From Taudactylus pleione (taxonomy: Eukaryota > Chordata > Amphibia > Anura > Myobatrachidae): a DNA stretch of 64,000 nucleotides. Position 1 is the stretch's first letter. The number at the start of each line of letters is the position of its first letter. The stretch spans positions 255,501-319,500 of the forward strand of contig JAUIMM010001592.1 of the NCBI GenBank assembly GCA_031769625.1, read 5' to 3'. Both the position numbers and the translations under genes were made by a program. Under the pieces are notes generated by a model, which saw nothing but the letters and a program-made list of their open reading frames with translations, was not told the DNA's origin and did not search any database. Below are positions 19,867-32,284 of this stretch, one piece after another.

Positions 19867-21462
19867 TGTGACACACATGAAACGGACACCCCTAGGACTG
19901 TGAGGGGTTAATACCACCTTGGGCAAGGAAGGAGTTAATACATATCTCCCCAGCACGTGTGAAGCAAGGGGACAGCTGGTGCTGATTGGATAAGCCTGTC
20001 CTGTCTCTCAAGCGGTGGGTGTGGTCAGGTGCCCGCGAAGAAGAGGGTGAATTATAGAGGGCATGCCAGGAGCTGAGGAGAAGTGTGGCATGCAGCACAA
20101 GGACAGCGGGCAGAGACCGTCAAGCTGCAAAGCTCTAGTGGAGTGTGGAGCAGCCGAGCCGGGAGCGTGGACGCCGGGGACGCGCGGAAGATAGACCGGG
20201 TCAGGTGAGCCACAGCAGTGGGAAGTTGGGACCAAGAGCAGCACACCATTAAGGCGTCCAGTGCAGCAGCAAGAGCCGCTCGTGGAGGTACACAGCCACA
20301 GTGGCAACACGCAGTACAGGGTAATCATCCTCCCTGCGCCATACCACAGCAGCAGCCATCATAGGGTAACTTCAAAGCACCCTCATTTCAGTTATACTAC
20401 TTATAAGAGAAGTCGCTGTCCTATTGTGATTTATAACTTTTTCTGCCAACCACAAGATGGCCGCAGGCCAACAGCAACAATTGCTTTGAGTTGCCATGCT
20501 GCCAACCACAAGATGGCCACCGATTAACTGCAGTATAGACATACAGCTCCAGCAGTGGAAAAGTTACATAGCCTTGCACCAGAGGTAGCTACAGGAGTGA
20601 CCACACCAAGACTGTCCTATTTCACAGCACAGTGATTCTTTGATACTTGAAAGCTGGAATACACTACTTAAAGGAGATAATATAGCCCATCAAACTGGGA
20701 TAGAACTGCGGGACACTTTACAGTAACAGTTGTCCAGGAATATTGAATAACCTTCTGATTGCCTGAGAATTGGATGTGCCTATAGAGAGAAAAGTGGAAT
20801 TAACATTCAGTGACTGAATTGCTGTACTGTGTACAGGACTTCCATATACACATTGGCGATTCTTCCCTCCCAGATTTAATACTAACAAATGTTACACTAA
20901 GTGGGACTAGTACCATGGTCAACTTAAACTGATCTATAAGAGCTCCACCAGCTGCAGCAGCGAAGACGGGTAGGAATACAGTGTTGTGTTTAAGGTCATC
21001 TGGACATTGAAATTGTTAGTTAGTTTAGTACTGTCATCATTGCTGAATCGTTTTCTTGTAGTGTGCAACCGTTTGGGATAAGAATGTATGCTCAATACTG
21101 AATTTAACTGTGAATAGTAACGTAAAAGTTGTCTTACATTGTATGGTCATACTGCCGAAGTATTATTACACCAATCCGTATGGTGCCGTGCAAATGCCAT
21201 TGTTTTTATGTGTAATCTCATTATTGATGTTTTTTCCCACTGATGCAATACAAAGGCTGCCTCATTGAATGCGGAGTGTTATTTATGCAAGTGCCCTGCC
21301 GACTCTTTAATAAACCTGTGTTCACAAAATAAAAACCGCAAGCTGCCTCGTCACCCCTTCATGTGCTTCCATTACTCTCACCTCTCCATAAGTCGAGTGA
21401 AGATTGAACCACAACACACAAGGTAAACTCTTTACTTACCACATAAAGTCAAGGTTACCACA
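19867..21462 (+). repeat. Gypsy-1 left LTR
   Basis: TGTGACAC at the start, TTACCACA at the end. It matches 26850-28444 almost base for base. An AATAAA-type signal (CTCTTTAATAAACC) lies near 21305-21315. Confidence 0.95.
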
Positions 21463-21524
21463 ACTGGTGTCACGAACAGGATTAACGGAGTCCAAAGTGA
21501 GAAGGTTGGAAGTATAGAAGAGCC

Positions 21525-22610
21525 ATGTCGACCGATCCACCAGGCCAGGCAGTACCGCCTGCTGGCGCAGGAGCACCGATCAACCCACCTGTGGCACAGA
21601 TCAATCCTATCACGCTCCCCTATTACTTCGGAGCCGCGTGGCTCCCCACGTATTCTGGTGAGGACCATGGCACAGAAGGAAGCACTCTCACCGAGTTTAA
21701 AAGGAAGATGACCTCTATGTTCCGTTTGTACCCGCTAAGTGATCAGCAGCAGGTCGAGATACTCATTGGGCAATTGAAGAATTCGGCACTCAGGGAAGTG
21801 ACGTCCTGGCCCGCCAGAGAAAAACAGAACGTAGAACAAGTCCTTAAATGACTAGCGACCACTTTTGATGCCCGTACCTTATCCACCTTGAAAATGAGGT
21901 TATATGCATGTAAACAAAAACCTGGGGAGAGTCTGCGTGACTACGCCCTCACCCTGCAGGAGGCCTTGAGGGCAATCCAGGCTGTCGATCAGGAAGAAGT
22001 CAGGAACCCGGATGAGACCTTGGTCACCCAATTGATAGAGGGAGTTAACAGAGAAGGAACACGAGTTCAACTACAACTACTGCGACTACAACTTCCGACG
22101 CATACTTTCTTAGACTTTAAAGAAGCGGCTATCAAAATGTTGGGCACGGTCGAAGAGCATAATACGGAATTCCCAGAATTACCAAGTCAGTCCTACTCGG
22201 CAGAAGCTGGCTTACGGAATGCATGTCAGGTACCCAAAGAAACCAACCCCGCCTCCCATGGGCTGCAGCTGCCATCCCCTGACCCAATACAACTGTTGAG
22301 GAAACAGATGGAAGAAATGACATTGGGAATGGCAGAGATACGTAGGGAGGTGCATAGCCTAGCTCAATCCCAACCGGCAGATTATGAAGAGCCGCGGTGG
22401 CGGCCAAGAAGACAAAGGGCTGATGACTGGTGGGAACCACCCCGGGAACAAGGGAGAAGATCAACAGATCGGTTTGATGCTCAAGGCCGTCCCATCTGCA
22501 GGCGGTGCCAGAAGGCAGGTCATGTGGAGAGACACTGCAGGCAAGAGGAGACGTTAAACTGCAACACCCCGAGGGTGGGGGTCAAGCCTCGGGGAGAACA
22601 GGAGGAGTAG
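21525..22610 (+). pseudogene. Gypsy-1 gag, one in-frame stop
   Basis: Capsid/nucleocapsid polyprotein that packages the element's RNA. It reads from MSTDPPGQAVPPAG, with the capsid-like region around LYACKQKPGESLRDYALTLQ. A CCHC zinc knuckle lies near the end (CRRCQKAGHVERHC, spacing C-X2-C-X4-H-X4-C, about 22498-22540). One TGA at 21849-21851 interrupts an otherwise continuous frame. It probably came from a CGA by CpG decay. The end overlaps pol by 106 bp in the -1 frame, with a frameshift signal inside the overlap. Confidence 0.9.
22553..22594 (+). promoter_or_regulatory. Gypsy-1 gag-pol -1 frameshift signal
   Basis: Heptamer GTTAAAC (22553-22559) is phased G TTA AAC in the gag frame. A 7-base spacer follows, then an 8-bp perfect stem, CCCCGAGG (22567-22574) with CCTCGGGG (22587-22594) and a 12-base loop. 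Reading one base back enters the pol frame, which runs without a stop from here. Heptamer, spacing and stem fit a programmed -1 ribosomal frameshift. The first base of the heptamer is not the ideal U. Confidence 0.7.
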
Positions 22611-25600
22611 ACCCGAATCCTGAAGAGTGGTGGCCCCAGTATGTCGGGACGTGTCCGACAATCCCAATTGTCATAAACGGCGTGGAAGTTTTGGCCATGT
22701 TAGACACAGGATCCCAAATCACCACCATACAGCTACCTGCTTTTTTTCAACGCTATTGGAAGGAGGGGCAGTTGCTGATGCCACCTCCCTCATGGCTGCA
22801 ACTAATTGCTAGTAACGGACTGGGGATCTCCTGCGTGGGGTACTGGGAGGCTAATATGCAGATCGGAGAAACCCTCCTTCCACTACAGGGATGTCTGATC
22901 ACTGAGAGCAGTGAAGCTAAAATAGCACCGGTGATTCTAGGAATGAACATCTTACAGCAATGTCCGGAGGAGCTATTGGCCACACTAAGGAGTGAATTGT
23001 CTCAGTTGGTCACCGGGGAGCGAAGAATCATACAGAAGACTATCAGGGTGCTTCAAGGTCATCAGAGGTTCGCCCATAGTGAGGGAGAGATTGGAAAGGT
23101 TAGACTAATGGATAGTAAACCCATCAAATTGCAACCCAATTCAGAGACCATCCTCTGGGGCAAGGCACGATGCGGACCAGCTGGCAGAAGCTATGAGGCC
23201 TTAATTGAACCCTGTTTAACGTCCGCTCGCCAGGAGGCGGTAGTAGCCAGTACCCTAGTCACTGTGGAGAACGGACGAGTCCCAGTGCGGATCTTAAATC
23301 CCCATAATTACGCAATCAAGTTGTATCGACGCCAGCCACTGGCCCGATTGTTGTGGACCTCATTTCAAGATGTCGTATATCCATCCTTACAAGCTAATCA
23401 GTGTCAAGTAACCACGGAGAGTAGTACAGCTGACGAGCAGGAAGATGAATGGTGGACAGAGATTCAGGTAGGGGATGGCAGCACACCGAGAGACCATAAG
23501 GCCGGAATCCTCCAGGTTGTGAAGAATAATGCTGAGACTTTCAGCCATAGCCCTACAGATCTGGGTATCGTGAAGGAGATACACCATCGTATCCTGACAG
23601 GGGATGCCCCACCCATAAAGGAGCGGCATCGCCCAATGGCACCAGCGCTATATCAGCCCGTACGGCAACTGTTGGAGGACATGAAGAGCAATGGCATCAT
23701 CCGAGAGAGTCACAGCCCATGGGCAGCCCCATTGGTGTTAGTTCGCAAAAAGGATGGCCAGCTAAGATTCTGTGTAGACTACAGCAAGCTGAATGCTATC
23801 ACACATAAGGATGCCTATCCTCTACCCCGAATTGAGGAGTCTCTGACGGCGCTTAAATCTGCCAAATATTTCTCAACCCTAGATTTGACCAGCGGCTACT
23901 GGCAGGTTCAGATGAAGGAAGAGGACAAGGAGAAGACTGCCTTCGTCACACCAATGGGGCTCTATGAATTCAACCGTATGCCATTTGGCTTATGCAATGC
24001 TCCCGCCACCTTCCAACGCGTGATGGAGCATTGTCTAGGCCATAGGAATTTTGATGTGGTTCTCCTATATTTGGATGACATTATCATCTTTTCAAAAACC
24101 TACTCTGACCATCTGCAACACTTATGGGAGGTTTTCCAACAGCTGACTAGATTCAGTCTGAAGCTGAAGCCATCCAAGTGCCACCTGCTCAAGCCCCGAG
24201 TTCAGTACTTAGGTCACATTGTAAGCCCTGAGGGTAGGACCCCGGACCCCGAAAAGGTGAAAGCGGTATTGGAATGGCCCATCCCGCTGACAGTCAAAGA
24301 TGTCCGACGGTTCCTTGGATTTGTAGGATATTATCGACGATTTGTGAAGAACTTTGCCAAAGTCGCCGGCCCTCTATTAGAAATTCTACGAGGGATCCCT
24401 AAGGATAAGTATAACAAACGAATTCCCATAGAGTGGACGACTGAACGACAGACAGCCTTCGACCTGCTGAAGAAAGTCTTGACAGAGGCCCCTGTGCTGG
24501 CCTACCCAGATTACAACCACCCGTTCCGGCTGTACACGGATGCCAGCAAGCAAGGGTTGGGAGCTGTACTTGCCCAAGTTCATGAAAATCAAGAGCGTGT
24601 GATCGCTTACGCTAGTCGCAGTCTACGTCCCACCGAACGGAACGACGCCAATTACAGCGCCTACAAACTCGAGTTTCTTGCCTTGGTGTGGGCAGTGACA
24701 GAAAAATTCAGAGACTATCTAGCGGCAACACCGTTTGTAGCTTATACGGACTGTAACCCACTGGCTCATCAAGCCACCACCCCTCTAGGAGCTTTGGAAC
24801 AAAGGTGGTCCTCCAGACTGGCCAACTACCAGTTTAAAGTAGTATACAGAAGTGGGCGAAGTAACGCGAATGCCAATGCACTCTCCCGGCTACAGACGGG
24901 CGAAAGTGAATTGGAAGGAATAGACAGGTGGGAGCAGATTGAAACTCCCAACTTCAGTTTGAAAAGAAGAGCACCGGAACAGAATGCTATGGTTCCCATC
25001 CCTGCGAGAGTGCAGGAAGTTCAGGGCGTGGAGATGGAAGGAGATTGGACTGTCTGGCAGGACGCAAGCCCAACCTTAAAAAGGGTGAAACAGTTGCTGG
25101 CCTCCCGTCAGGGGTTGACCCGAATTCAGAGACAAGCTGCAACCCCGGACCTAATCCAATTGTGGCGGCAAAAGGACCGTTTGACATTGCGAAGAGGCCT
25201 ATTGCTACGACAGAGCACAGATCCAAAGACACATCTGTTGATTGAGCAGTTGGTGGTGCCCCCTGCGAAAATCGATCTTATCCTACGGGCCTATCATGAT
25301 CACTCTGGCCATTTCGGCTGTCAAAAGACCGAGGCGACCCTACGTCGAAGATTTTACTGGGGGAATATGCGTCAGGATGTGGAAGACTGGTGCAAATCTT
25401 GCGACATATGCACAGCACGTAGACCGGCTCCATCAGAAGAGAAAGCACCGCTGCACCCCATTGTTACCCGCCAACCACTGGAACTCGTAACTATTGACCA
25501 TGTGAAGCTAGAACCAAGTAGCAATGGATATCAATATGCTGTAACCATAATTGACCATTACACCAAGTTTGCCGTTGTACTGCCAGTTCGGGATCTCATG

Positions 25601-26571
25601 GCAAAGACGACAGCAGAAATCGTCTGGCGAGCATTTGTACGACCCTACGGGTATACCCTGCTAGTATTCTGACGGATCAGGGGCCTGCCTTTGAAGCCCT
25701 ACTCTTCCAAGAACTATGCCAGTTGTACGGGTGTGTGAAATTACGCACTACAGCATACCATCCTCAGGGCAACGGGGCCTGCGAAAGGATGAACCAAACT
25801 GTGATAAATTTACTCTGAGCTGTACCCCTTCCACAAAGACGTGAGTGGCCCACTCTGCTAGCAGAACTGATTTTTGTCTACAACAACACTGTGCACAGCT
25901 CCACAGGATACACGCCATATTATCTGCTTTTTGGACGATCTGGGAAACTACCCGCTGACGTTCACTTAGGCCTGGCTTCGGATGATGCCACAGATTCTTG
26001 CTTCCAAGGGGATTGGGTCGTAGAACACCAGCGTAGATTACAGACTGCTCGAGCTCTTGTGGACCAACGTATGGATGCTATCCGTGATCGACAAAAGGAT
26101 CGATACGATGCGACCGCACATGCCTAACCATTAACCGTAGGAGATGTCGTGCTAAGGCGAAATAATCGGCGGCACAGCAAATTGGATTCGCAATGGGAGC
26201 CTGATCCATATGTAGTTACCGGCATTCCCAACGCTGAAATAGCCGTGTACCAGATTGATAAGGTAGAAGGTGGTCAACCGAAAGTTGTACATCGGGATCA
26301 ACTCAAATTGTGCCCTAACCCTCACAGAGCTCCAGAATTACTACCTGATTCTCCACCATCACACCCAGCCCGAGATCAGTTGTCGATGCTAAATGACCCA
26401 TTGGGTCTTGTCCTGAGTATGTATTGGCCTGTCGTGGCCGGTTCCCTGACCCCAGAAATGAGGCATCTGCCTGTGGTTGAGGAAGTCATTGCAGACGTCC
26501 CTGAAATTGGTGAAGTGAGACGCTCGACCAGGAGCACCCAAGGAATACTGCCCACACGTTACAGACAATAG
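22553..26571 (+). pseudogene. Gypsy-1 pol (protease, RT, RNase H, integrase)
   Basis: Open from 22505 to 25672, expressed by frameshift from gag. In order it holds an aspartic protease with LDTGSQIT (about 22700) and a reverse transcriptase with FNRMPFGLCNAPATFQ and the catalytic YLDD (about 24067-24078). RNase H follows with LYTDASKQGLGAVLAQ (about 24530) and YTDCNPL. Integrase begins with the zinc-binding H-H-C-C module (HDHSGHFGCQ, CKSCDIC, about 25290-25420) and the catalytic core (TIDHVK, ILTDQGPAF, GNGACERMNQ). A one-base shift near 25655 breaks the core. TGA (about 25816) and TAA (26125-26127) stops follow. The 3' part (25891-26571) ends in an integrase C-terminal region. No chromodomain is seen. 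Confidence 0.93.
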
Positions 26572-26849
26572 AGAGGTCGGTAGAGGCACCTTTAGTACTG
26601 TTTATATTTTCCTGATTGCACTAATCTGTTTGACATTGATATGTTGTATTTATGTGTACATTTGTGCTAGTGTGATAGTTAATGGTTAGGCGTAGTCAGG
26701 GTCATGATCTATTCATCCTATGTTCATTGATGCCCAGGATTTGTGACTTACAGATGCCAATACTCTGTTATTTGGGAATGATCCTTTGTCCTGTTTCCCT
26801 TTATTATTGGACCAAGCGTGAGGACACGCATTATTTCAGTATGGAGGGA

Positions 26850-28444
26850 TGTGACACCCATGAAACGGACACCCCTAGGACTGTGAGGGGTTAATACCAC
26901 CTTGGGCAAGGAAGGAGTTAATACATATCTCCCCAGCACGTGTGAAGCAAGGGGACAGCTGGTGCTGATTGGATGAGCCTGTCCTGTCTCTCAAGCGGTG
27001 GGTGTGGTCAGGTGCCCACGAAGAAGAGGGTGAATTATAGAGGGCATGCCAGGAGCTGAGGAGAAGTGTGGCATGCAGCACAAGGACAGCGGGCAGAGAC
27101 CGTCAAGCTGCAAAGCTCTAGTGGAGTGTGGAGCAGCCGAGCCGGGAGCGTGGACACCGGGGACGCGCGGAAGATAGACCGGGTCAGGTGAGCCACAGCA
27201 GTGGGAAGTTGAGACCAAGAGCAGCACACCATTAAGGCGTCCAGCGCAGCAGCAAGAGCCGCTCGTGGAGGTACACAGCCACAGTGGCAACACGCAGTAC
27301 AGGGTAATCATCCTCCCTGCGCCATACCACAGCAGCAGCCATCATAGGGTAACTTCAAAGCACCCTCATTTCAGTTATACTACTTATAAGAGAAGTCGCT
27401 GTCCTATTGTGATTTATAACTTTTTTTGCCAACCACAAGATGGCCGCAGGCCAACAGCAACAATTGCTTTGAGTTGCCATGCTGCCAACCACAAGATGGC
27501 CACCAATTAACTGCAGTATAGACATACAGCTCCAGCAGTGGAAAAGTTACATAGCCTTGCACCAGAGGTAGCTACAGGAGTGACCACACCAAGACTGTCC
27601 TATTTCACAGCACAGTGATTCTTTGATACTTGAAAGCTGGAATACACTACTTAAAGGAGATAATATAGCCCATCAAACTGGGATAGAACTGTGGGACACT
27701 TTACAGTAACAGTTGTCCAGGAATATTGAATAACCTTCTGATTGCCTGAGAATTGGATGTGCCTATAGAGAGAAAAGTGGAATTAACATTCAGTGACTGA
27801 ATTGCTGTACTGTGTACAGGACTTCCATATTCACATTGGCGATTCTTCCCTCCCAGATTAAATACTAACAAACGTTACACTAAGTGGGACTAGTACCATG
27901 GTCAACTTAAACTGATCTATAAGAGCTCCACCAGCTGCAGCAGCGAAGACGGGTAGGAATACAGTGTTGTGTTTAAGGTCATCTGGACATTGAAATTGTT
28001 AGTTAGTTTAGTACTGTCATCATTGCTGAATCGTTTTCTTGTAGTGTGCAACCGTTTGGGATAAGAATGTATGCTCAATACTGAATTTAACTGTGAATAG
28101 TAACGTAAAAGTTGTCTTACATTGTATGGTCATACTGCCGAAGTATTATTACACCAATCCGTATGGTGCCGTGCAAATGCCATTGTTTTTATGTGTAATC
28201 TCATTATTGATGTTTTTCCCACTGATGCAATACAAAGGCTGCCTCATTGAATGCGGAGTGTTATTTATGCAAGTGCCCTGCCGACTCTTTAATAAACCTG
28301 TGTTCACAAAATAAAAACCGCAAGCTGCCTCGTCACCCCTTCATGTGCTTCCATTACTCTCACCTCTCCGTAAGTCGAGTGAAGATTGAACCACAACACA
28401 CAAGGTAAACTCTTTACTTACCACATAAAGTCAAGGTTACCACA
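26850..28444 (+). repeat. Gypsy-1 right LTR
   Basis: Direct repeat of 19867-21462. The few differences include single-base changes and one T shorter near 28210. Confidence 0.95.
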
Positions 28445-29482
28445 ACTGCACTTTATTGCGTCAGCAGCATCCGTAACTTTCCCTTGTAAATGTATATGTA
28501 CTGTTTTGTGTAAAGGAAATTACAAACCTTTGAAGATGGACAGAAAGGTTTAACCAGAGTTTATAGGAAGATTGTTTCCCTGCCAGCCATAATTATGTCA
28601 ACTTGTATATAGCCCATAAGAAGGATGTTCAGGGAAATTACCTGCCAGCTGGCCAGATCCTGGATAGCCAGTCTGTAAGAGATCTGTATTCTGTGTATGG
28701 TCAGAGATCAAAGACTTGTTGGTTATTCTCACAGACAGTCAGGCTATAGAGGTGTATGTTTAATCACTCAATCTGTGTGCACGTTTATTGACCTAAGCCT
28801 TTCTTCTCAAGCTTTAGGAAGGTCTGAAAGGTAATTAAGAACCCCTGCCCAAATGATAGAGAAACCCCATAGTCCAGCTAGAGGGACAATACACTCTGGG
28901 CTGAGAAGGGTTAACACCCCCCAGGGGGGTGAGGGGGGAAAGAGCTGGGCACACATGGATAAAATACAGGCTCACTGGTAAGAATGTGTGATTCTCTGCT
29001 TGAGGTTGTCTACAAGACACAGGGCACCGGACGTCGTCACAGGGAAAGGCCTCATTCCCAAAGATTGTTCTATCCGTCATGATCTGAATGGTCTGTTTTC
29101 TCCCATTTTATTATTTTATTTGATTTACTGGAAACTGTGATTAACTGTGTTTGTGACTTTTTGTAACATCCTTATATCCTTTGTAATTTTTGTACATAAG
29201 CTTTGAAGATATTTCTTGAATTAAACTAAACTAATTTTAGTTCTGGAACTGTGTTTTTATGACCCCAAATGCCCATGTTTGGCATGTTACCTATATTTAA
29301 CTATTGATAAGTTGTGTGTATAGGTGAGAGCAGAAGCTTGCCTTACGCTTAGCGTTAAATTGGTCTTCTGCTGGTGGCAGTTACCGGAGTTAAAACCACA
29401 AGCGCTGAGATAACTGGTATAAGTCACGGGCGGCGATTCTCAGATTGAAGTATCTGCAGAGATCGGCCGGAGGTCCGTGACA
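28445..29482 (+). repeat. Gypsy-2 left LTR, larger piece
   Basis: Matches 33296-34333 of the right LTR. With 19825-19866 it makes a full 1076-bp LTR once the target duplication of Gypsy-1 is discounted. An AATTAAACTAAACTAA stretch near 29220 follows a TTTGTAAT run as a possible polyadenylation region. Confidence 0.92.
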
Positions 29483-29670
29483 ATTGGTTTGCAGCGGTGG
29501 GATGATAAAAAAGTGTTTTATTTTTATAAAAACTTAAGTGAAAAAGGGAGTACTCCAAGGGACGAACCCAATTTCACCAGATTCCAGAACTCAAAGCTTA
29601 TATTACTAAAAAGTCACACAGTGAAAGCAATTTCTGTTCCCCTACCCTGTTATTTTTATTTTGACGAACA

Positions 29671-31239
29671 ATGGCCGCAAAGTACAAAAACCTCAAGAAG
29701 GAAGAGCTGGTAGCGCGGTGTGTGCAGAAAGGTCTGGTCTGGATGGATCATTCTAAGAAGAGATTGATCCGGGATCTAATGGACTATGATACAGAGCATC
29801 AGAATGTCAGCGAGTCAGTACTGGAAAGGAGTGCATTGGCGGAGGCTACTGCATTAGCCTTGGATGTACCCTGTACTGGGGTTTTACTTACTGCGGGAAG
29901 TAATAGCGGAAAGTTGGACTCTGATGTGGACTCTGTTCTTACCCATCCATCCGTGGAGCTCGCCAGAGTTGAGTGCCTGGCAGAGGAGAGTTCTGCAAGA
30001 CACCAAGCTGAGGGAAAGAATGCATCGGCTGGGGCTACTGCAGTAGTCTTGGGTGTACCCTGTACTGGATTGTTACTAACTGCGGAAAGTAATAGAGTAA
30101 CATCAGACGCAGATGTGGACTCTATTAGCAAATGGGCGAGAGATATGGAGTTTATCTCAAAGCTGGATCGATATCTAGACTCTGCTCTTAAGTACGTGAA
30201 AGAGCCCGCCCCGGCTATGGTACTGCAGCTTGTGGAAAGGTTCCATATTACAGAGGCTGCAGAGCATAACGCGGAGGCTGATCGCAGACTCCAGTTGGAG
30301 TTAGCCAAACTCAAGCACCAGTCTGTGACCGGAGACATGAATGCCAACAGACTCTATCCAGAGCATTTCCCTGTGTGGGAATTTGATGGAGAAAGCTCAG
30401 CAAATGCTGGCTGTAATTTGGGCAATCAGAGGGCCCCGGACATTACAACAGACACTCGACAGAGATCTGACCCCTCTGTTAGTTCCAGGGAGACTGCAGG
30501 ATGTGTGGCAGCTAGGGAGGCTGCAGAGAGCCAATCCATTGCATCACCAGAGGGACCCTTTACCACCATGAGTACAGAGGAACTGACTGATGAATGTCAG
30601 CTGCAAGGTCTCTCCTGCAATGACAATACCCGCAGCGAGATGATCAGGCAGCTCATGTGGGCACAGGACGACGTGTACCATGCCTTTAGCCAGTATCGGC
30701 TGGTGATTCTGAATCCAGCTTATAATATGAGTTGTGTGGAACGGCTGGACTACCTGGAGGAATGTTTTGAATTTGCTCAGGAAGAAACAGATTATTGGGG
30801 TCAGCACGATACCCCATTCTGGCAAGATCAATGTCGCCGGGTGGATGCTGAAAGGTATCGCCTACAACAACTTCTTTCTCCAGCTGAAGAAGCAATGACA
30901 CAGCCTACAGGGGTGCCCCACGAGGAAAAGGTAACCCCACCAGAGTCAGCCACTGTGGAATATGATACCGAGTTATCACAGCCAGAGGCGCAGTGTGCTC
31001 TGCTGGGACAGGCTGTTAGTGCAAGCAGCCTACTACCTCAGGCTGCATGGAAATGGCAACTGGAGGAACCCACCTGGAAGGAGCAGCGACCTGGAGGAGC
31101 TGTTCCATTGCCTTCTACTGGAACTGCGACTCCTGTTTCAGCACCAGTGAAGCGGATGGGGGGAAAACCGGTTGGGCCACGGGCCGCCGGTGTTGTGTAT
31201 GTGATGATCCCGGGCACCTCAGTGCCAGTTGTCCGGTAA
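29671..31239 (+). CDS. Gypsy-2 gag-like protein, 522 codons, with SAP-like motifs
   Basis: Long open frame from MAAKYKNLKKEELVARC, placed where gag belongs. Residues about 5-40 (KKEELVARCVQKGL, HSKKRLIRDLM) and about 297-330 (STEELTDECQLQGLSC, TRSEMIRQLM) both look like SAP-type helix-extended-helix motifs. Between them an internal duplication of about 35 residues carries VPCTGVLLTAGSNS and VPCTGLLLTAESNR. No zinc knuckle lies in this frame. It comes in the -1 frame downstream of a GGGAAAA heptamer (31161-31167, phased G GGA AAA). Capsid identity is inferred from position. Confidence 0.7.
   Translation: MAAKYKNLKKEELVARCVQKGLVWMDHSKKRLIRDLMDYDTEHQNVSESVLERSALAEATALALDVPCTGVLLTAGSNSGKLDSDVDSVLTHPSVELARVECLAEESSARHQAEGKNASAGATAVVLGVPCTGLLLTAESNRVTSDADVDSISKWARDMEFISKLDRYLDSALKYVKEPAPAMVLQLVERFHITEAAEHNAEADRRLQLELAKLKHQSVTGDMNANRLYPEHFPVWEFDGESSANAGCNLGNQRAPDITTDTRQRSDPSVSSRETAGCVAAREAAESQSIASPEGPFTTMSTEELTDECQLQGLSCNDNTRSEMIRQLMWAQDDVYHAFSQYRLVILNPAYNMSCVERLDYLEECFEFAQEETDYWGQHDTPFWQDQCRRVDAERYRLQQLLSPAEEAMTQPTGVPHEEKVTPPESATVEYDTELSQPEAQCALLGQAVSASSLLPQAAWKWQLEEPTWKEQRPGGAVPLPSTGTATPVSAPVKRMGGKPVGPRAAGVVYVMIPGTSVPVVR
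31161..31167 (+). promoter_or_regulatory. Gypsy-2 candidate -1 slippery heptamer GGGAAAA
   Basis: Phased G GGA AAA in the gag frame, a canonical X XXY YYZ slippery site. The -1 frame leads straight into the zinc knuckle and protease. A weak stem (CGG..GGCC with GGCC..CCG) begins almost at once, closer than usual. A one-base indel in the G6A4 run would look the same, so the call is tentative. Confidence 0.45.
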
Positions 31240-32219
31240 AGGAGAAGATGACACCCTCTTCTGCAGGAGCCTCACCAGTGAAACCCGTGCACTCTGTCTT
31301 GTACGCACGAGAGTCCTAGACGGGTGTCAGTGAGAATCTGCAAGACGTGGTTGTAGGAAAGCAGGTAACTGTGGGGCAATGCGACACGGGGACAGATTTG
31401 ACTTTAGTGCATCCCACACTAGTGGACCTGGAGAACTTTATTCCCAGAAAGACAATGGCCATACGCGAGGTCGGGGAAATCCACTCGAAAGTAGCCATGG
31501 CACGGGTGAACCTGGACTGGAGGGTGGGCAGTGATTTCCGGGAGGTGGTTGTGTTGCCCCCTGTACCCACAAATGTATTACTTGGGACTGACCTAAGTCG
31601 TTTGAGAACTATCGATGAATGTGATTTACCCAATGCAATGTTGTCAGTTTTTCCCACTAACCTCATTCCTTCCCAGGTGGCAAGTGAGCCTGATAAAATA
31701 GCAATGCATATGTGTAAGAGTGGGACAATGATACCATGTAATGATGAACATGCTTGTGTTGATTTACAGGTACCCAAGGAAAATGCACAAGATCAGGTTA
31801 AGGTGGTTAATGCTGGTACGGTGGGGAATGATATGTCTGCTGAGGATGGTACATATTCTAATGGTATTGGATTTATGTTGAAAAATGACCTGTTGAAAAA
31901 TAATTCTGTGAATGTCTGTGGTATAGGTGGCAATGTGTTTGCTGGTAAAAGTGTATCAGGGCCAGGCAGTCAGAGTATGAGCCAGGACTCAGGTGATGTG
32001 ATGCTGGGGGAGGCGTCAGTGGCCACTGAGGTCACACAGCCTCCCAAGTTTCTGGAGGGAGACCTGTGTGACTTTGCAGATTCCCCCCTGACCCCCCCTC
32101 TTGCCATCAACTCACACGCACACACAAAGGCAGATCTCCGCCCACCTCTTGAGCCCTCTGTGACAAGCTTAGATATTCAGATGGATCAAGGGGCTGACCC
32201 CCCCCCCTGGACTTCCTAA
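31164..32219 (+). pseudogene. Gypsy-2 zinc knuckle and aspartic protease
   Basis: In the -1 frame relative to gag, CCVCDDPGHLSASC forms a C-X2-C-X4-H-X4-C zinc knuckle (about 31190-31235). A TAG at 31317-31319 then interrupts. In the same frame the protease follows with GQCDTGTDLTLVHP, holding the catalytic DTG (about 31378-31388), and NVLLGTDLSRL as its C-terminal flap region. The rest, to 32219, has no recognised domain. The stop could be suppressed in a live element or could be simple decay. Confidence 0.75.
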
Positions 32220-32284
32220 GCAAACAAACAGATCAACCTCTTAGTGAAGCCATTTATGACCAGCTCTGCTGGGAGGAAGATTAT

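Larger units (their letters stand above)
19867..28444 (+). mobile_element. Gypsy-1: Ty3/Gypsy LTR retrotransposon
   Basis: Complete 8.6 kb element with LTRs of 1596 and 1595 bp that differ only at scattered positions, so the insertion is fairly young. The target duplication is ATTG (19863-19866) and ACTG (28445-28448), one difference. A primer-binding-site candidate TGGTGTCACGAACAGG begins 2 bp after the left LTR. A purine run ATGGAGGGA precedes the right LTR. The order is gag, protease, RT, RNase H, integrase, with no envelope gene. It is disabled by stops and a frameshift in gag and in the integrase. Confidence 0.95.

Noticed and set aside
20058..20328. Frames of up to 106 codons in the Gypsy-1 LTR
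   Set aside because: Repeated identically in the other LTR on the opposite side, antisense to the element and without domain content.
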